Part shown: positions 34,022 through 44,900 of the stretch, one piece after another
How the letters are laid out: each line of letters opens with the position of its first letter
Numbering within the stretch: position 1 is the stretch's first letter
Notes under the pieces: generated by a model
Told to the model about the DNA's origin: nothing
The model's input: only the letters and a program-made list of their open reading frames with translations
Databases searched by the model: none
Position numbers and translations under genes: made by a program
Origin: Microvirga flocculans ATCC BAA-817
Lineage (GTDB): Bacteria; Pseudomonadota; Alphaproteobacteria; Rhizobiales; Beijerinckiaceae
Length of the DNA stretch: 64,000 bases
Assembly: GCF_000518665.1 (NCBI RefSeq)
Contig: NZ_KI912469.1
Location: 3,376-67,375, forward strand
Reading direction: 5' to 3'

Positions 34022-35407
34022 ATGACCCCATTCGATGTTGACCTCTTCGTCATCGGAGGCGGGTCGGGCGGCGTGCGTGCCGCCCGCATCGCGGCGGGCT
34101 ACGGCGCCAAGGTCATGTTGGCGGAGGAGTACCGGGTCGGCGGCACCTGTGTGATCCGTGGCTGCGTGCCCAAGAAGCTGATGGTCTATGCGAGCCGCTT
34201 CGCCGACGAGTTTCACGATGCGCCGGGTTTCGGATGGAGCCTCGGCGAGACCCGCTTCGACTGGGCGACCCTGATCCGCAACAAGGACCGGGAAATCGAC
34301 AGGCTGGAGGGCATCTACCGGGCCAATCTCGAGAAGGCAGGGGTCGAGGTCGTCGATAGCCGCGCCGTGATCGAGGATGCGCATACGGTCCATCTGCTGA
34401 AGACCGGCGCGCGCGTCCGCGCCCGATACATCCTCGTCGCGGTCGGCGCCCATCCGACCCTGGAGCCGGTCATTCCCGGCGGCGAGCTGGGCATCACCTC
34501 GAACGAGGTCTTCCATCTGGAAACCCAGCCCAAGCGCATCCTGGTGGTGGGCGGGGGCTACATCGCCGTCGAGTTCGCGGGCATCTTCGCGGGTCTCGGC
34601 AGCGAGGTGACGCTGCTGCACCGGGGTGACAAGCTCCTGCGCGGGTTCGACGAGGATGTGCGCGACGCCCTCGGCGAGGCCTATGCCCAGCGGGGCATCG
34701 GGCTCGCCCTGGGGCGCACCTTGAATCGCCTCGACAGGACGGCCGATGGCATCGCCGCGACCTTGAGCGACGGCTCGACCCTCACGGTCGACCAGGTTCT
34801 CGTCGCCACCGGGCGGAGGCCCAACACCAGTGGGCTGGGGCTGGAAAAGGCGGGGATTACGGTCGACGAGGTCGGGGCCATTCCGGTGGACGCTTATTCG
34901 CAGACCCTCATCCCGTCGATCTATGCCGTGGGCGACGTCACCAACCGGGCGAACCTGACCCCCGTCGCCATCCGCGAGGGCCATGCCTTCGCGGACACGG
35001 TGTTCGGCGCAAAGCCCACCATCGTGGACCATGACCTGATTCCCACGGCGGTGTTCTCGACGCCGGAGATCGGCGTGATCGGCTGCGGCGAGGCCGCAGC
35101 CCGGGCGGTCTATGGGGAGATCGACGTCTACAAGACCGCTTTCCGGCCCATGAAGGCGACCCTTTCGGGGGGCAAGGATCGGGTCTTCATGAAGCTCATC
35201 GTCGAGAAGGCCACCGATAAGGTCCGCGGCGTCCACATCATGGGGCACGACGCGGGCGAGATGATCCAGCTCGCCGGGATCGCCGTGACCATGGGCGCGA
35301 CCAAGGCCGATTTCGACCGCACCATCGCGGTTCACCCAACGGCAGCCGAGGAACTCGTGACCATGCGCACCCCGGTGGTGGTGAAGAAGCCGGTGGCGGT
35401 GGGGTAG
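34022..35407 (+). CDS. gor: Glutathione-disulfide reductase
   Basis: A 461-residue FAD/NADPH disulfide reductase. The FAD site is DLFVIGGGSGGVRAARIAA. The redox-active disulfide is in GGTCVIRGCVPKKLMVYASR. The NADPH Rossmann motif is ILVVGGGYIAVEFAGIFAGL, and the interface motif with the catalytic His-Glu is FDRTIAVHPTAAEELVTM. The CVIRGC active site is the form usual in alphaproteobacterial Gor. The ATG at 34022 has GGAG 8 nt upstream and gives the standard length, so a start 13 codons earlier is less likely. It is divergent from tctC. Confidence 0.95.
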   Translation: MTPFDVDLFVIGGGSGGVRAARIAAGYGAKVMLAEEYRVGGTCVIRGCVPKKLMVYASRFADEFHDAPGFGWSLGETRFDWATLIRNKDREIDRLEGIYRANLEKAGVEVVDSRAVIEDAHTVHLLKTGARVRARYILVAVGAHPTLEPVIPGGELGITSNEVFHLETQPKRILVVGGGYIAVEFAGIFAGLGSEVTLLHRGDKLLRGFDEDVRDALGEAYAQRGIGLALGRTLNRLDRTADGIAATLSDGSTLTVDQVLVATGRRPNTSGLGLEKAGITVDEVGAIPVDAYSQTLIPSIYAVGDVTNRANLTPVAIREGHAFADTVFGAKPTIVDHDLIPTAVFSTPEIGVIGCGEAAARAVYGEIDVYKTAFRPMKATLSGGKDRVFMKLIVEKATDKVRGVHIMGHDAGEMIQLAGIAVTMGATKADFDRTIAVHPTAAEELVTMRTPVVVKKPVAVG

Positions 35408-35449
35408 GGCGAAGGACGCATGGGGCGAGCCTTCCCCTCCGCTTCGACG

Positions 35450-35555
35450 TTTCAACACTCTCAAGCGCTACGCGGTGAAATTGTTGAAATATGCCTCTCC
35501 CAGGCTTAAGGTCTGTTTCAACACTTTAAATATGAAACTGGCCTTGGTGTTGAAA
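35450..35555. promoter_or_regulatory. Array of four alternating GTTTCAACAC-type motifs
   Basis: TTTCAACA occurs at 35450-35457 and 35516-35523, and its reverse complement TGTTGAAA at 35482-35489 and 35548-35555. Start-to-start distances are 32, 34 and 32 bp, about three helical turns. Three of the four copies extend to GTTTCAACAC. The last copy ends 2 bp before the TTG start codon of the nucleotidyltransferase gene and occupies the place of its Shine-Dalgarno. This looks like a multi-site operator. Confidence 0.7.
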
Positions 35556-35557
35556 CA

Positions 35558-36607
35558 TTGAATTTTCAAGAGCTTAACAACGATCAAAGGCGTGAAAAGG
35601 TCAATTCCGACCAACGGTTCGCCGCATGGCGCGAAGCGAAGTCGCGGCTGGAAAGCTATCGAGGGTCCCTTGTATGGCAGGATGTCAAGGGGGAGCAGTA
35701 TCTGGCGCGCAGCTACTACGACAGTGCCGGAAGACGACGCCAGAAGTCGGAAGGGCGCCGCAGTCCTGAGACCGAGAAAAGAAAAGCCGATTGGGAGCGC
35801 GGGCGCGCGGAGGCCTCTGAGCGCTTCAAGTCCATGCGCGAGACGATGGTCAGGCAGGCGGCCATCAACCGGGCCGTCAAACTCGGACGCGTCCCGCTGA
35901 TGGGGGCGAGGATCGTTCGGGCCCTCGACGAGGCTGGGGTCTTAGGGAAAGGCATCCGGATTGTCGGAACGAATGCAATTTACGCCTACGAGGCCGTTGC
36001 CGGGGTCATGGTCGATCCGGACATCACGGCAACGCTCGATATTGACTTGCTTTTAGACGCCAGGATGTCGCTTCGGCTTGCCATGAGCGACTCCGTGGCC
36101 GAGCCAGCCCTGATCAACCTTTTGAGGAAGGTGGACAAGTCCTTTGAAAGAACCGATCTGGCGTTCCGGGCCGTCAATCGGGACGGCTACCTTGTCGATC
36201 TGATCAAGCCCCAGCGAAATCCTCCCTGGATGAACGAGCGGGACCGAATCGGTCGGACACAGGATGAACTGGCTGCCGTGCCGATCGGCGGATTGACATG
36301 GCACGAAAGCGCCCCTTCGTTCGAGGCGGTCGCCATTGACGAGAGAGGCGGGCCCGTTCGGATCGTTGCCAGCGACCCGAGAGTGTTCGCTGCTCATAAG
36401 CTTTGGTTGTCCAGGCAGCAGGATCGGGAGCCGACAAAGCGACGGCGGGATGCCGCGCAGGCGGAGGCCGTCGCCCAGATCGTTTCGCGCTATCTGGTGC
36501 ATTTGCCGTTCGACGAGGCCGAAATGCGCATGCTTCCGCGTGAACTCTTCGACCTGGCGAAGCCTCTGTTCGGCAGGCAGGAAACGCAGGATTCTTATGC
36601 TTTCTGA
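35558..36607 (+). CDS. Nucleotidyltransferase-fold protein (GSU2403/NTP_transf_8-like)
   Basis: A 349-residue protein. A charged N-terminal helical region (residues 1-100, ending RFKSMRETMVRQAAINRAVK) precedes a nucleotidyltransferase-like core: RIVGTNAIYAYEAVAG near residues 134-149 and the acidic pair TATLDIDLLLD at 157-167 (Asp161, Asp163). DGYLVDLIKP at about 205-214 and the later VRIVASDPRVFAAHKLWLS follow the GSU2403-type pattern. The family's biological role is unknown, and related nucleotidyltransferase folds include toxins and tRNA-modifying enzymes. The only in-frame start near the 5' end is TTG 35558, without a visible Shine-Dalgarno. The array at 35450-35555 abuts it. The base composition is somewhat less GC-rich than its neighbours, compatible with acquisition. 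Confidence 0.75.
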   Translation: MNFQELNNDQRREKVNSDQRFAAWREAKSRLESYRGSLVWQDVKGEQYLARSYYDSAGRRRQKSEGRRSPETEKRKADWERGRAEASERFKSMRETMVRQAAINRAVKLGRVPLMGARIVRALDEAGVLGKGIRIVGTNAIYAYEAVAGVMVDPDITATLDIDLLLDARMSLRLAMSDSVAEPALINLLRKVDKSFERTDLAFRAVNRDGYLVDLIKPQRNPPWMNERDRIGRTQDELAAVPIGGLTWHESAPSFEAVAIDERGGPVRIVASDPRVFAAHKLWLSRQQDREPTKRRRDAAQAEAVAQIVSRYLVHLPFDEAEMRMLPRELFDLAKPLFGRQETQDSYAF

Positions 36608-36782
36608 CCCGGATGCCTCATTTGCGCGGGAAAGGGGACGTAGGTTACTGCCGCCGGGGCTGCTTCCAGCGGCGCGGCCTTTCGGCACTCGCCTTTTTGA
36701 ATATGTCGTGTATAGGTGCCGTTTCGTGCCGCTTGTTGCGGAGAACGACGCGTAGTTGAGAAAGGACACGGGGGTAAGTGTC

Positions 36783-38168
36783 ATGACCGAGCGGTGGACG
36801 CCCGACAGCTGGAGGAACAAGCCGATCCAGCAGGTTCCGGCCTATCCGGACCTTGAGGCGCTTGAAGGGGTCGAGCAGCAGCTCGCAGCCTTTCCTCCGC
36901 TCGTCTTTGCGGGCGAGGCCCGCAAGCTGAAGCGCGATCTGGCCAAGGTCGCCAGGGGCGAGGCTTTCCTGCTCCAGGGCGGCGATTGCGCCGAGAGCTT
37001 CGCCGAGCATTCGGCCGACAACATCCGCGATTTCTTCCGTCTGTTCCTGCAGATGGCGGTGGTGCTCACCTATGCGGGCGGCTCGCCCGTGGTGAAGATC
37101 GGCCGCGTCGCCGGCCAGTTCGCCAAGCCGCGCTCGGCGCCGACGGAGACCATCGACGGCGTGGAGCTGCCGAGCTATCGCGGCGACATCATCAGCGACA
37201 TCGCCTTCACGCCCGAGGCCCGCACGCCCGATCCGCGCCGCCAGCTCATGGCCTACCGGCAGTCGGCCGCGACGCTGAACCTGATCCGCGCCTTCGCCAC
37301 CGGCGGCTATGCGAATCTCGAGAACGCGCATCGCTGGATGCTGGGCTTCGTGAAGGACTCGCCGCAATCCTCGCGCTACAGCGAGCTGGCCGAGCGCATC
37401 ACCGAGAGCCTGAACTTCATGCGGGCCATCGGCATCGATCCCGAGACGCATCCCGAGATGCGCTCGACGGATTTCTTCACCAGTCACGAGGCCCTGCTGC
37501 TCGGCTACGAGGAGGCCCTGACCCGCGTCGATTCCACGACCGGGGACTGGTACGCCACCTCCGGTCACATGCTCTGGATCGGCGACCGCACCCGTCAGGC
37601 CGACCACGCCCATGTGGAATACATGCGCGGTATCAAGAACCCGATCGGCCTCAAGTGCGGTCCGTCGCTCTCGCCGGACGGGCTGCTCAAGCTCATCGAC
37701 GCCCTCAATCCCGAGGACGAGGCCGGCCGCCTCACCCTGATCTGCCGCTTCGGCGCCGAGAAGGTGGGCGACCATCTGCCGGGCCTCATCCGCGCGGTGC
37801 AGAGGGAAGGCCGCACGGTGGTCTGGTCCTGCGACCCGATGCACGGCAACACGATCAAGGCGGCATCCGGCTACAAGACCCGGCCCTTCGAGCGGGTCAT
37901 GGGCGAGGTGCGGGACTTCTTCGCGATCCATCAGGCGGAAGGCACGCATGCAGGCGGCATCCATCTGGAGATGACCGGCAAGAACGTTACGGAATGCACC
38001 GGCGGCGCGCGCGCCCTCACGGATGCGGACCTGTCCGACCGCTACCACACCTATTGCGACCCGCGCCTCAACGCGGAGCAGGCGCTGGAAATCGCCTTCC
38101 TGACCTCGGAGCTGATCAAGCGCGAGCGCCAGTCAAGGGAACAACCGGCCGCTCTGGCGGCTGAGTGA
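36783..38168 (+). CDS. 3-deoxy-7-phosphoheptulonate synthase, class II
   Basis: A 461-residue enzyme for the first step of the shikimate pathway (phosphoenolpyruvate plus erythrose 4-phosphate). The class II (plant-like) type is shown by [50 protein letters not shown] and [13 protein letters not shown], with the metal-binding Cys, His and Glu positions retained ([15 protein letters not shown]). The ATG at 36783 ([12 protein letters not shown]) is preferred over one nine codons upstream. A terminator follows at once. Confidence 0.95.
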   Translation: MTERWTPDSWRNKPIQQVPAYPDLEALEGVEQQLAAFPPLVFAGEARKLKRDLAKVARGEAFLLQGGDCAESFAEHSADNIRDFFRLFLQMAVVLTYAGGSPVVKIGRVAGQFAKPRSAPTETIDGVELPSYRGDIISDIAFTPEARTPDPRRQLMAYRQSAATLNLIRAFATGGYANLENAHRWMLGFVKDSPQSSRYSELAERITESLNFMRAIGIDPETHPEMRSTDFFTSHEALLLGYEEALTRVDSTTGDWYATSGHMLWIGDRTRQADHAHVEYMRGIKNPIGLKCGPSLSPDGLLKLIDALNPEDEAGRLTLICRFGAEKVGDHLPGLIRAVQREGRTVVWSCDPMHGNTIKAASGYKTRPFERVMGEVRDFFAIHQAEGTHAGGIHLEMTGKNVTECTGGARALTDADLSDRYHTYCDPRLNAEQALEIAFLTSELIKRERQSREQPAALAAE

Positions 38169-38175
38169 AACGAAA

Positions 38176-38205
38176 GAAAAAGGGCGCCTCGGGCGCCCTT
38201 TTTAC
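38176..38205 (+). terminator. Rho-independent terminator after the DAHP synthase gene
   Basis: AAAAGGGCGCC (38178-38188) pairs with GGCGCCCTTTT (38192-38202) around a 3-nt loop, and the 3' arm runs into TTTT. It starts 10 bp after the stop codon and could also serve the convergent microprotein gene. Confidence 0.9.
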
Positions 38206-38237
38206 TTTGCTGGAATGACCGTGAGCCAGTGCAGGGC

Positions 38238-38321
38238 TCAGCTCAGCCAGCCCATGAAGTAGAGAATGAGAATGATCGGCAGAGGAATGCCGATCAGCCA
38301 AAGCAAACCACCCTTCAGCAT
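38238..38321 (-). CDS. 27-residue hydrophobic membrane microprotein
   Basis: The minus strand encodes MLKGGLLWLIGIPLPIILIL followed by YFMGWLS and a TGA stop. One membrane helix is interrupted by the motif GIPLP. GGAG lies 6 nt before this ATG, while a second in-frame ATG four codons upstream (38333) has no such site. Very short proteins with an LLWLIGIPLPIIL core occur in many Rhizobiales genomes, usually unannotated. The function is not known. It converges on the terminator at 38176-38205. Confidence 0.65.
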   Translation of the reverse strand: MLKGGLLWLIGIPLPIILILYFMGWLS

Positions 38322-38432
38322 CGCTGTCTCCATTGCATAAATCGTGTGGGGACAACGACCTGAGCTTTATCGGGTTCCAGAAGCGGCCGGACATCTGACG
38401 GCTCGCGTCCATCGTCCATTCCCGACCCTGTG

Positions 38433-38467
38433 CCTCGGATCGCGCCTTCGCAGAGCGCGATCCGAGG
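38433..38467. repeat. Perfect 13-bp inverted repeat upstream of nadE
   Basis: CCTCGGATCGCGC (38433-38445) and GCGCGATCCGAGG (38455-38467) enclose a 9-nt loop, 72 bp before the nadE start. No T run follows, so a leader hairpin, an operator or a dispersed palindrome are all possible. Confidence 0.6.
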
Positions 38468-38538
38468 GCATGGGTGCAGAAGGATCGCTCGGGCCTGCAT
38501 TGCTGCGCTCGCCGCAGCGCGCTAATTCTGTGGGTGCC

Positions 38539-40272
38539 ATGGCCCAGAACAGTCTCAAGATCGCTCTCGCGCAGCTCAACCCCACCGTCGGCGATGTGAC
38601 CGGCAACGAAGCGAAGGCCCGCGCCGCGCGCGCCAAGGCGGCCCGGCTCGGCGCGGATCTCGTGATGTTCGCCGAGCAGTTCCTTGCGGGCTATCCCGCC
38701 GAGGACCTCGTGCTCAAGCCCGCCTTCCAGGATGCCTGCCGCGCGGCTCTGGAGCGCCTTGCCCGCGAGACCGCCGATGGCGGGCCGGGGATCCTGATCG
38801 GGCTGCCGTGGCGCGAGGAGGGGGCGCTCTACAACGCCTATGCGCTTCTCGACAACGGCTCCATCGCCGTGCGCTTCAAGGTCGACCTTCCCAATTACGG
38901 CGTGTTCGACGAGAAGCGGAACTTCGAGCCCGGCCCCCTGCCGGGGCCGGTCAACTTCCGGGGCATCCGCTTGGGGTTGCCGATCTGCGAGGACATCTGG
39001 ACCGGCGACGTGGTCGAGTGCCTCGCTGAGACGGGAGCGGAGATTCTGCTCGTGCCCAACGGCTCGCCCTACTGGCGCGGCAAGACGGAGGAGCGGTTCA
39101 ACATCGCCGCCGCCCGCGTGACGGAAAGCGGCCTCCCTCTCGTCTATCTCAACCAGGTCGGCGGGCAGGACGAGCTCGTCTTCGACGGCGCGTCCTTCGT
39201 GCTCAACGCCGATTGCTCGCTCGCCTGCCAGCTTCCCGCCTACGAGGAAACCGTCGCTCTCACCACCTGGGAGAAAGGGGAGGAGGGCTGGATCTGCCGC
39301 GAGGCGCCCGTCACGACGGTCGAGGAGGGCGAGGAGGCGGATTACGCGGCCTGCGTCCTGGGGTTGCGCGATTACGTGGAGAAGAACCGCTTTCCCGGCG
39401 TGGTCCTCGGCCTATCGGGCGGCATCGATTCCGCCATCTGCGCCGCCATGGCCGTTGATGCCTTGGGCGCGGAGCGCGTGCATTGCGTGATGCTGCCCTA
39501 CCGCTACACCTCGGGCGAATCCCTCAAGGATGCGGAGGCCTGCGCCAAGGCGCTCGGCGTCCGGTACGACGTTCTGCCCATCGCGCCCGCCGTCGAGGGT
39601 TTCGAGGCGGTGCTGGAGCCCGCCTTCGCGGGAACGCAGCGGGACATCACGGAGGAAAACCTCCAGAGCCGCGCCCGCGGCACGCTCCTCATGGCCCTCT
39701 CGAACAAGTTCGGCGCCATGGTCGTGACGACGGGCAACAAGTCCGAAATGTCCGTGGGCTATGCCACGATCTATGGCGACATGAACGGGGGCTTCAACCC
39801 GATCAAGGACCTCTACAAGATGGAGGTCTACCGTCTCTCGGCCCTGCGCAACCGCTGGAAGCCGAGAGGAGCGCTCGGCCCCGACGGCATCGTGATCCCC
39901 GAGAACATCCTCACCAAGGCTCCGACCGCCGAGCTGCGTGAAAACCAGAAGGACCAGGATTCGCTGCCGCCCTACGACGTCCTCGACGATATTCTCCGCG
40001 GTCTCGTGGAGGAGGAGCTGCGCGTCTCCGAGCTCGTGGCGAAAGGCTACGATCCGGAAACGGTGAAGAAGGTGGAGCGCCTGCTCTACATCGCCGAGTA
40101 CAAGCGGCGGCAGGCTCCTCCGGGCGTGAAGGTCACGCAGCGGAATTTCGGCCGCGACCGGCGCTATCCCATCGTCAACCGCTATCGCGACCAAGGCCTG
40201 GCCGCCCACCGGACCGACGAGGCCCTGGAGCGCGCGACAGGCAAGCCGAGGGTGGGGGCGCTGGATATCTGA
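38539..40272 (+). CDS. nadE: Glutamine-dependent NAD+ synthetase
   Basis: A 577-residue two-domain enzyme for the last step of NAD synthesis. The N-terminal nitrilase-like glutaminase domain has Glu in LVMFAEQFLAGYPAEDL, Lys in FKVDLPNYGVFDEKRNFEPG and Cys in RLGLPICEDIW. The synthetase domain has the ATP loop VVLGLSGGIDSAICA, then TTGNKSEMSVGYATIYGDMN. The ATG at 38539 (MAQNSLKIALAQLNP) matches the usual N-terminus. An inverted repeat lies 72 bp upstream. gltX follows after 109 bp. Confidence 0.96.
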   Translation: MAQNSLKIALAQLNPTVGDVTGNEAKARAARAKAARLGADLVMFAEQFLAGYPAEDLVLKPAFQDACRAALERLARETADGGPGILIGLPWREEGALYNAYALLDNGSIAVRFKVDLPNYGVFDEKRNFEPGPLPGPVNFRGIRLGLPICEDIWTGDVVECLAETGAEILLVPNGSPYWRGKTEERFNIAAARVTESGLPLVYLNQVGGQDELVFDGASFVLNADCSLACQLPAYEETVALTTWEKGEEGWICREAPVTTVEEGEEADYAACVLGLRDYVEKNRFPGVVLGLSGGIDSAICAAMAVDALGAERVHCVMLPYRYTSGESLKDAEACAKALGVRYDVLPIAPAVEGFEAVLEPAFAGTQRDITEENLQSRARGTLLMALSNKFGAMVVTTGNKSEMSVGYATIYGDMNGGFNPIKDLYKMEVYRLSALRNRWKPRGALGPDGIVIPENILTKAPTAELRENQKDQDSLPPYDVLDDILRGLVEEELRVSELVAKGYDPETVKKVERLLYIAEYKRRQAPPGVKVTQRNFGRDRRYPIVNRYRDQGLAAHRTDEALERATGKPRVGALDI

Positions 40273-40381
40273 CGCAAGCACTGTCACCCCCGGATGCCGA
40301 AGGCCGGGAGTGGCACCGGGGATGCAATTCGAGGCCGTCACCCCTTGCGCACCTCCGCTCCCTTCGCCATAGGGTTGGCCC

Positions 40382-41722
40382 ATGTCCAAGCCCATCGTTC
40401 GCTTCGCCCCGTCCCCGACCGGGCACATCCATATCGGCAACACCCGCGTGGCCCTGCTCAACGCGCTCTATGCACGCCGGGAAGGGGGCACCTTCATCCT
40501 GCGCTTCGACGACACGGATCTGGCCAGGTCGAAGCAGGAATATGCGGATTCGATCGAGACCGATCTGCGATGGCTCGGCATCCCGCCCGATGCGATCGTG
40601 CGCCAGTCGGAGCGGTTCGCGCTCTACGATGCGGCGGCCGAGCGGCTGAAGGCGAGCGGCCGTCTCTATGCCTGCTACGAGACGCCCGAGGAGCTGGAGT
40701 TCCGCCGCAAGCGGCAGCTCGCGCGCGGCCTTCCGCCGATCTACGACCGGGCGGCCCTCAAGCTCACGGACGAGGAGCGGAAGACGCTCCACGAGGAGGG
40801 GCGCAAGCCCCACTGGCGTTTCCGCCTCGACCACGTGAACGTCGCCTGGGACGATCTGGTGCGCGGCCACTGCCACGTGGATTGCGGCTCGCTCTCCGAT
40901 CCGGTGCTCGTGCGCGAGGACGGCACCTATCTCTACACCCTGCCGTCCGTGGTCGACGACATCGACCTCAAGATCACCCATGTGATCCGGGGCGAGGATC
41001 ACGTGACCAACACGGCGGTGCAGATCCAGATTTTCGAGGCTCTGGGTGCGCCGCTGCCGACCTTCGCGCATCACAGCCTGCTGATTACCGCGAGCGGCGA
41101 GGGGCTTTCCAAGCGCCTCGGCCATCTCTCCGTGAAGGGACTGCGCGATGCGGGGCTGGAGCCTCAGGCGGTCGCCTCGCTGGCGGTGCTCGTCGGTTCG
41201 GCGGAAGCCGTGCGGCCCGTGGCGGATCTCGACGAACTCGCCGGGCTCATCGACTTCTCGCACATCTCCCGCGCTCCGGCGAAGTTCGACGAGAGCGAGC
41301 TGGATCATCTCAACGCGCGCCTCATCCATGAGATGCCCTATGAGGCCGTTCGTGCGCGCCTGAGCGATATCGATGCGGATCTGGGCGAAAGCTTCTGGAA
41401 TGCGGTGCGCGGCAACCTGACCAAGGTTCGCGATGTCGTGGAATGGGCAAGGGTCGTGCGCGGACCGGTGACGCCCGTGATCGAGGACAAGGCTTTCATC
41501 GCGGCGGCGATGGACGTGCTGCCGCCGGCGCCGTGGGACGCGACGACCTGGAAAGCCTGGACGGAAGCCGTGAAGGCGAAGACCGGCGTGAAGGGCAAGG
41601 CCCTGTTCATGCCGCTGCGCCTGGCGCTCACCGGTCTCGAACACGGCCCGGAACTGGGCGCGCTGCTTCCGCTGATCGGACCGGAGCGCGCGAAGACGCG
41701 TCTGTCGGGGCAGGCGGCTTAA
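40382..41722 (+). CDS. gltX: Glutamate--tRNA ligase, short form
   Basis: A class I synthetase of 446 residues. The HIGH motif is [20 protein letters not shown] with [11 protein letters not shown], and the KMSKS motif is GEGLSKRLG. The anticodon-binding domain follows ([18 protein letters not shown]). Many alphaproteobacteria have two gltX genes, and the shorter length and diverged KMSKS loop suggest this is the GltX2 type. That copy may charge tRNA-Gln (inference). It converges on an ABC exporter pair, with a palindromic repeat in between. Confidence 0.93.
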   Translation: MSKPIVRFAPSPTGHIHIGNTRVALLNALYARREGGTFILRFDDTDLARSKQEYADSIETDLRWLGIPPDAIVRQSERFALYDAAAERLKASGRLYACYETPEELEFRRKRQLARGLPPIYDRAALKLTDEERKTLHEEGRKPHWRFRLDHVNVAWDDLVRGHCHVDCGSLSDPVLVREDGTYLYTLPSVVDDIDLKITHVIRGEDHVTNTAVQIQIFEALGAPLPTFAHHSLLITASGEGLSKRLGHLSVKGLRDAGLEPQAVASLAVLVGSAEAVRPVADLDELAGLIDFSHISRAPAKFDESELDHLNARLIHEMPYEAVRARLSDIDADLGESFWNAVRGNLTKVRDVVEWARVVRGPVTPVIEDKAFIAAAMDVLPPAPWDATTWKAWTEAVKAKTGVKGKALFMPLRLALTGLEHGPELGALLPLIGPERAKTRLSGQAA

Positions 41723-41735
41723 AACTCTTCACGGC

Positions 41736-41758
41736 ATGGCCGGGCTTGTCCCGGCCAT
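41736..41758. repeat. ATGGCCGGG palindromic repeat between convergent genes
   Basis: ATGGCCGGG (41736-41744) and CCCGGCCAT (41750-41758) enclose a 5-nt loop CTTGT. This sequence type is scattered through many Rhizobiales genomes. A similar stem with another loop occurs at 26469-26490. It may also act as a terminator. Confidence 0.7.
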
Positions 41759-41789
41759 CCTGATTTCTAGCACCGATCGATTGAGCGGC

Positions 41790-42547
41790 TTACGCCTTGA
41801 TCCTGTAGCCCGTCCTGAAGATCCAGGCGATAACAGCGAGACAGGCCAGCATGAACACCAGCGTCATGCCGAGGCTGATGCCCACATCCACGTCGGCGAC
41901 GCCGTAGAAGCTCCAGCGGAAACCGCTCACCAGATAGACGACCGGGTTGAACAGGGCGACCTTCTGCCAGAACGGCGGCAGCATGCTGATGGAATAGAAG
42001 CTGCCGCCCAGGAACGCGAGCGGCGTCACGATCATCAGCGGAACCACCTGCAGCTTCTGGAAGCTGTCGGCCCAGATGCCGATGATGAAGCCGAAGAGGC
42101 TGAAGGTGATGGAGGTCAGTACCAGGAAGGCGATCATCCACGCGGGATGCGCGATGGAGAAATCCACGAAGAGCCGCGCCGTGACCAGGATGATCGTGCC
42201 GATGATGATCGACTTGGTGGCGGCCGCTCCCACATAGCCGATCACCGTCTCGACCGCCGAGATCGGGGCAGAGAGGATCTCGTAGATGGTGCCGGTGAAT
42301 TTCGGCATGTAGATGCCGAACGAGGCGTTGGAAATGCTCTCCGTCAGGAGCGAGAGCATGATCAGTCCCGGCACGATGAACGCGCCATAGCTCACGCCGT
42401 CGATCTGGGCCATGTGCGAGCCGATGGCCGAGCCGAAGACGATGAAATAGAGCGAGGTGGAGAGCACGGGGGACGCGATGCTCTGCATGATCGTGCGCCA
42501 GGTGCGCGCCATCTCGAAGAGATAGATCGCCTTGATTCCGTAGAGGT

Positions 42548-42551
<4 letters not shown>
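41790..42551 (-). CDS. ABC-2 type transporter permease
   Basis: A 253-residue membrane protein with six predicted helices. The ABC-2 family segments are FVIVPGLI-like text ([20 protein letters not shown]), [20 protein letters not shown] and [16 protein letters not shown] followed by [12 protein letters not shown]. It resembles NodJ/YadH-type exporters of lipids, polysaccharides or drugs. The start at 42551 overlaps the stop of the ATPase gene by 4 bp (ATGA), so the pair is coupled and forms one exporter. Confidence 0.92.
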
Positions 42552-43519
<968 letters not shown>

Positions 43520-43625
43520 GGGAGCGTGATACCATGACGGCCGATAAGCCGAAATTCCCCCCGGCAAAATTGAGGTGGGCCCCGGAAGACCCGCCTCTTC
43601 AAAAGCAAACCGTGCCGTCCGAAAC

Positions 43626-44744
43626 TCAGTTCTGAACGTTCGGAACCGGGATCACGTTGGGGGCGATCACGCGCACGGTCTTCTTCTGCCCGTTGCCGGC
43701 GACGACTTCGCGGGTCACGCCTTCGCCCTGGCTGACGATGGTGCCGTTCTCGATCGATTGCGGGCCGATACCTGCCGATTCCTTGCTCGCGGTCGGAGCG
43801 GCGGCGGCGATTTCCGCGGCCTCCTTGGTCTCCTCGTCGGCCTTCTTGTCGGCGGCCTTGCGGGCAGCCTGCACCTTGGGCCGGGACAGCTCCTCCGCCT
43901 TCTCTGCGGTCACGATGAGGTCCCCCTTGCGCTGGGCGAGCATGCTCTCGGCCCTGCGCAGGACCACGGCCCAGCTCTCGCCCTGCTTCTTGCAGGCGCA
44001 GCTCTCGTCGAAGCTCTTGCGGAACTTGAAGGCGTTCGCCAGCGACGTGTAGGGCTGGTTCGAGGAGAGCGAAACCGCGCGGTTCAGGCCGGTGTCGCCG
44101 CCGGGATAGGCGAAGGCCAGGGTTTCCGTGCCGGGGCAGAGGGCCTGGCACATCTCGTTGGCGCTCTGGCCGCCGCCGGGCGGGGTGGTGAGCGGGAAGA
44201 AGGAGCCGTCGCAGGTCTTCACGCAGATCAGGCGGCCGCCGCCGAGGGCAGGCGCTCCTTCATCGGCGATGATCGGCTGGCCCTCGGGCATGATCTCCTG
44301 CTCCGGCTGGCGCGGGCCGCCGAAGAGCTGCTCGAAGAAGCCGCGGGGATCGGCGGAGCAGGTCTGCTGCACGGCAGCCTGGAGCTGCCGGCGGCGGGCC
44401 TCGATCTCGCCCTGGTCGACGGCCTGGGCGGCGAGCCGGGCATAGCCGGCCTCGAGCTGTCGGATCTGCTGGGCGATGGAGCCGCATTCGGCGGGCGCCG
44501 GACCGGCCAGGAAGCCGAGGGGGCCGCGTTCGCAGCCGATGCTGCGGTAATAGCCGACGAGACGGTTGATCTCCGCCCGCTGCGCCTGCATCTGGCCGGT
44601 CGGCGCGCTGCCGCCCGTGCGTTCCAGGGCCGCCAGCTCCGCCCTGAAGCGCTGGCATTGCGCGGACTGGGCGAGGGCCGCCTGTCCCGCGGCCAGGAAG
44701 GCCGCCATGGCGATGAGGGAGCGGAGAAAAGATGTCTTTGTCAT
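43626..44744 (-). CDS. DUF2865 exported protein
   Basis: A 372-residue protein with a signal peptide ([20 protein letters not shown]). A helical N-terminal part ([40 protein letters not shown]) is followed by the DUF2865 domain: [40 protein letters not shown] and [20 protein letters not shown] with CAC. The domain is characteristic of Rhizobiales and has paired cysteines. The tail is alanine/lysine-rich and low in complexity. The ATG at 44744 is the start of the signal peptide. Function unknown, probably periplasmic. Confidence 0.9.
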   Translation of the reverse strand: MTKTSFLRSLIAMAAFLAAGQAALAQSAQCQRFRAELAALERTGGSAPTGQMQAQRAEINRLVGYYRSIGCERGPLGFLAGPAPAECGSIAQQIRQLEAGYARLAAQAVDQGEIEARRRQLQAAVQQTCSADPRGFFEQLFGGPRQPEQEIMPEGQPIIADEGAPALGGGRLICVKTCDGSFFPLTTPPGGGQSANEMCQALCPGTETLAFAYPGGDTGLNRAVSLSSNQPYTSLANAFKFRKSFDESCACKKQGESWAVVLRRAESMLAQRKGDLIVTAEKAEELSRPKVQAARKAADKKADEETKEAAEIAAAAPTASKESAGIGPQSIENGTIVSQGEGVTREVVAGNGQKKTVRVIAPNVIPVPNVQN

Positions 44745-44900
44745 CAAGCTTGATCGCAGAACCGGCCTTGGAGGCGTCACGTGCCCCGGGAGGCCCGTCA
44801 TGTGACGCCCGAATTTGACCCTATTGTGATTAACGCCTTGCCCGCTCCGGAGGAACTTGTCTAGCTTTCCCGTCACGGCGACTCCCGAAGAGACCTCTGC

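Noticed and set aside
35450-35555. The TTTCAACA array as a small CRISPR
   Set aside because: The units are 8-10 bp, alternate in orientation and are separated by about 24 bp. CRISPR repeats are longer, all in one orientation, and no cas gene is near.
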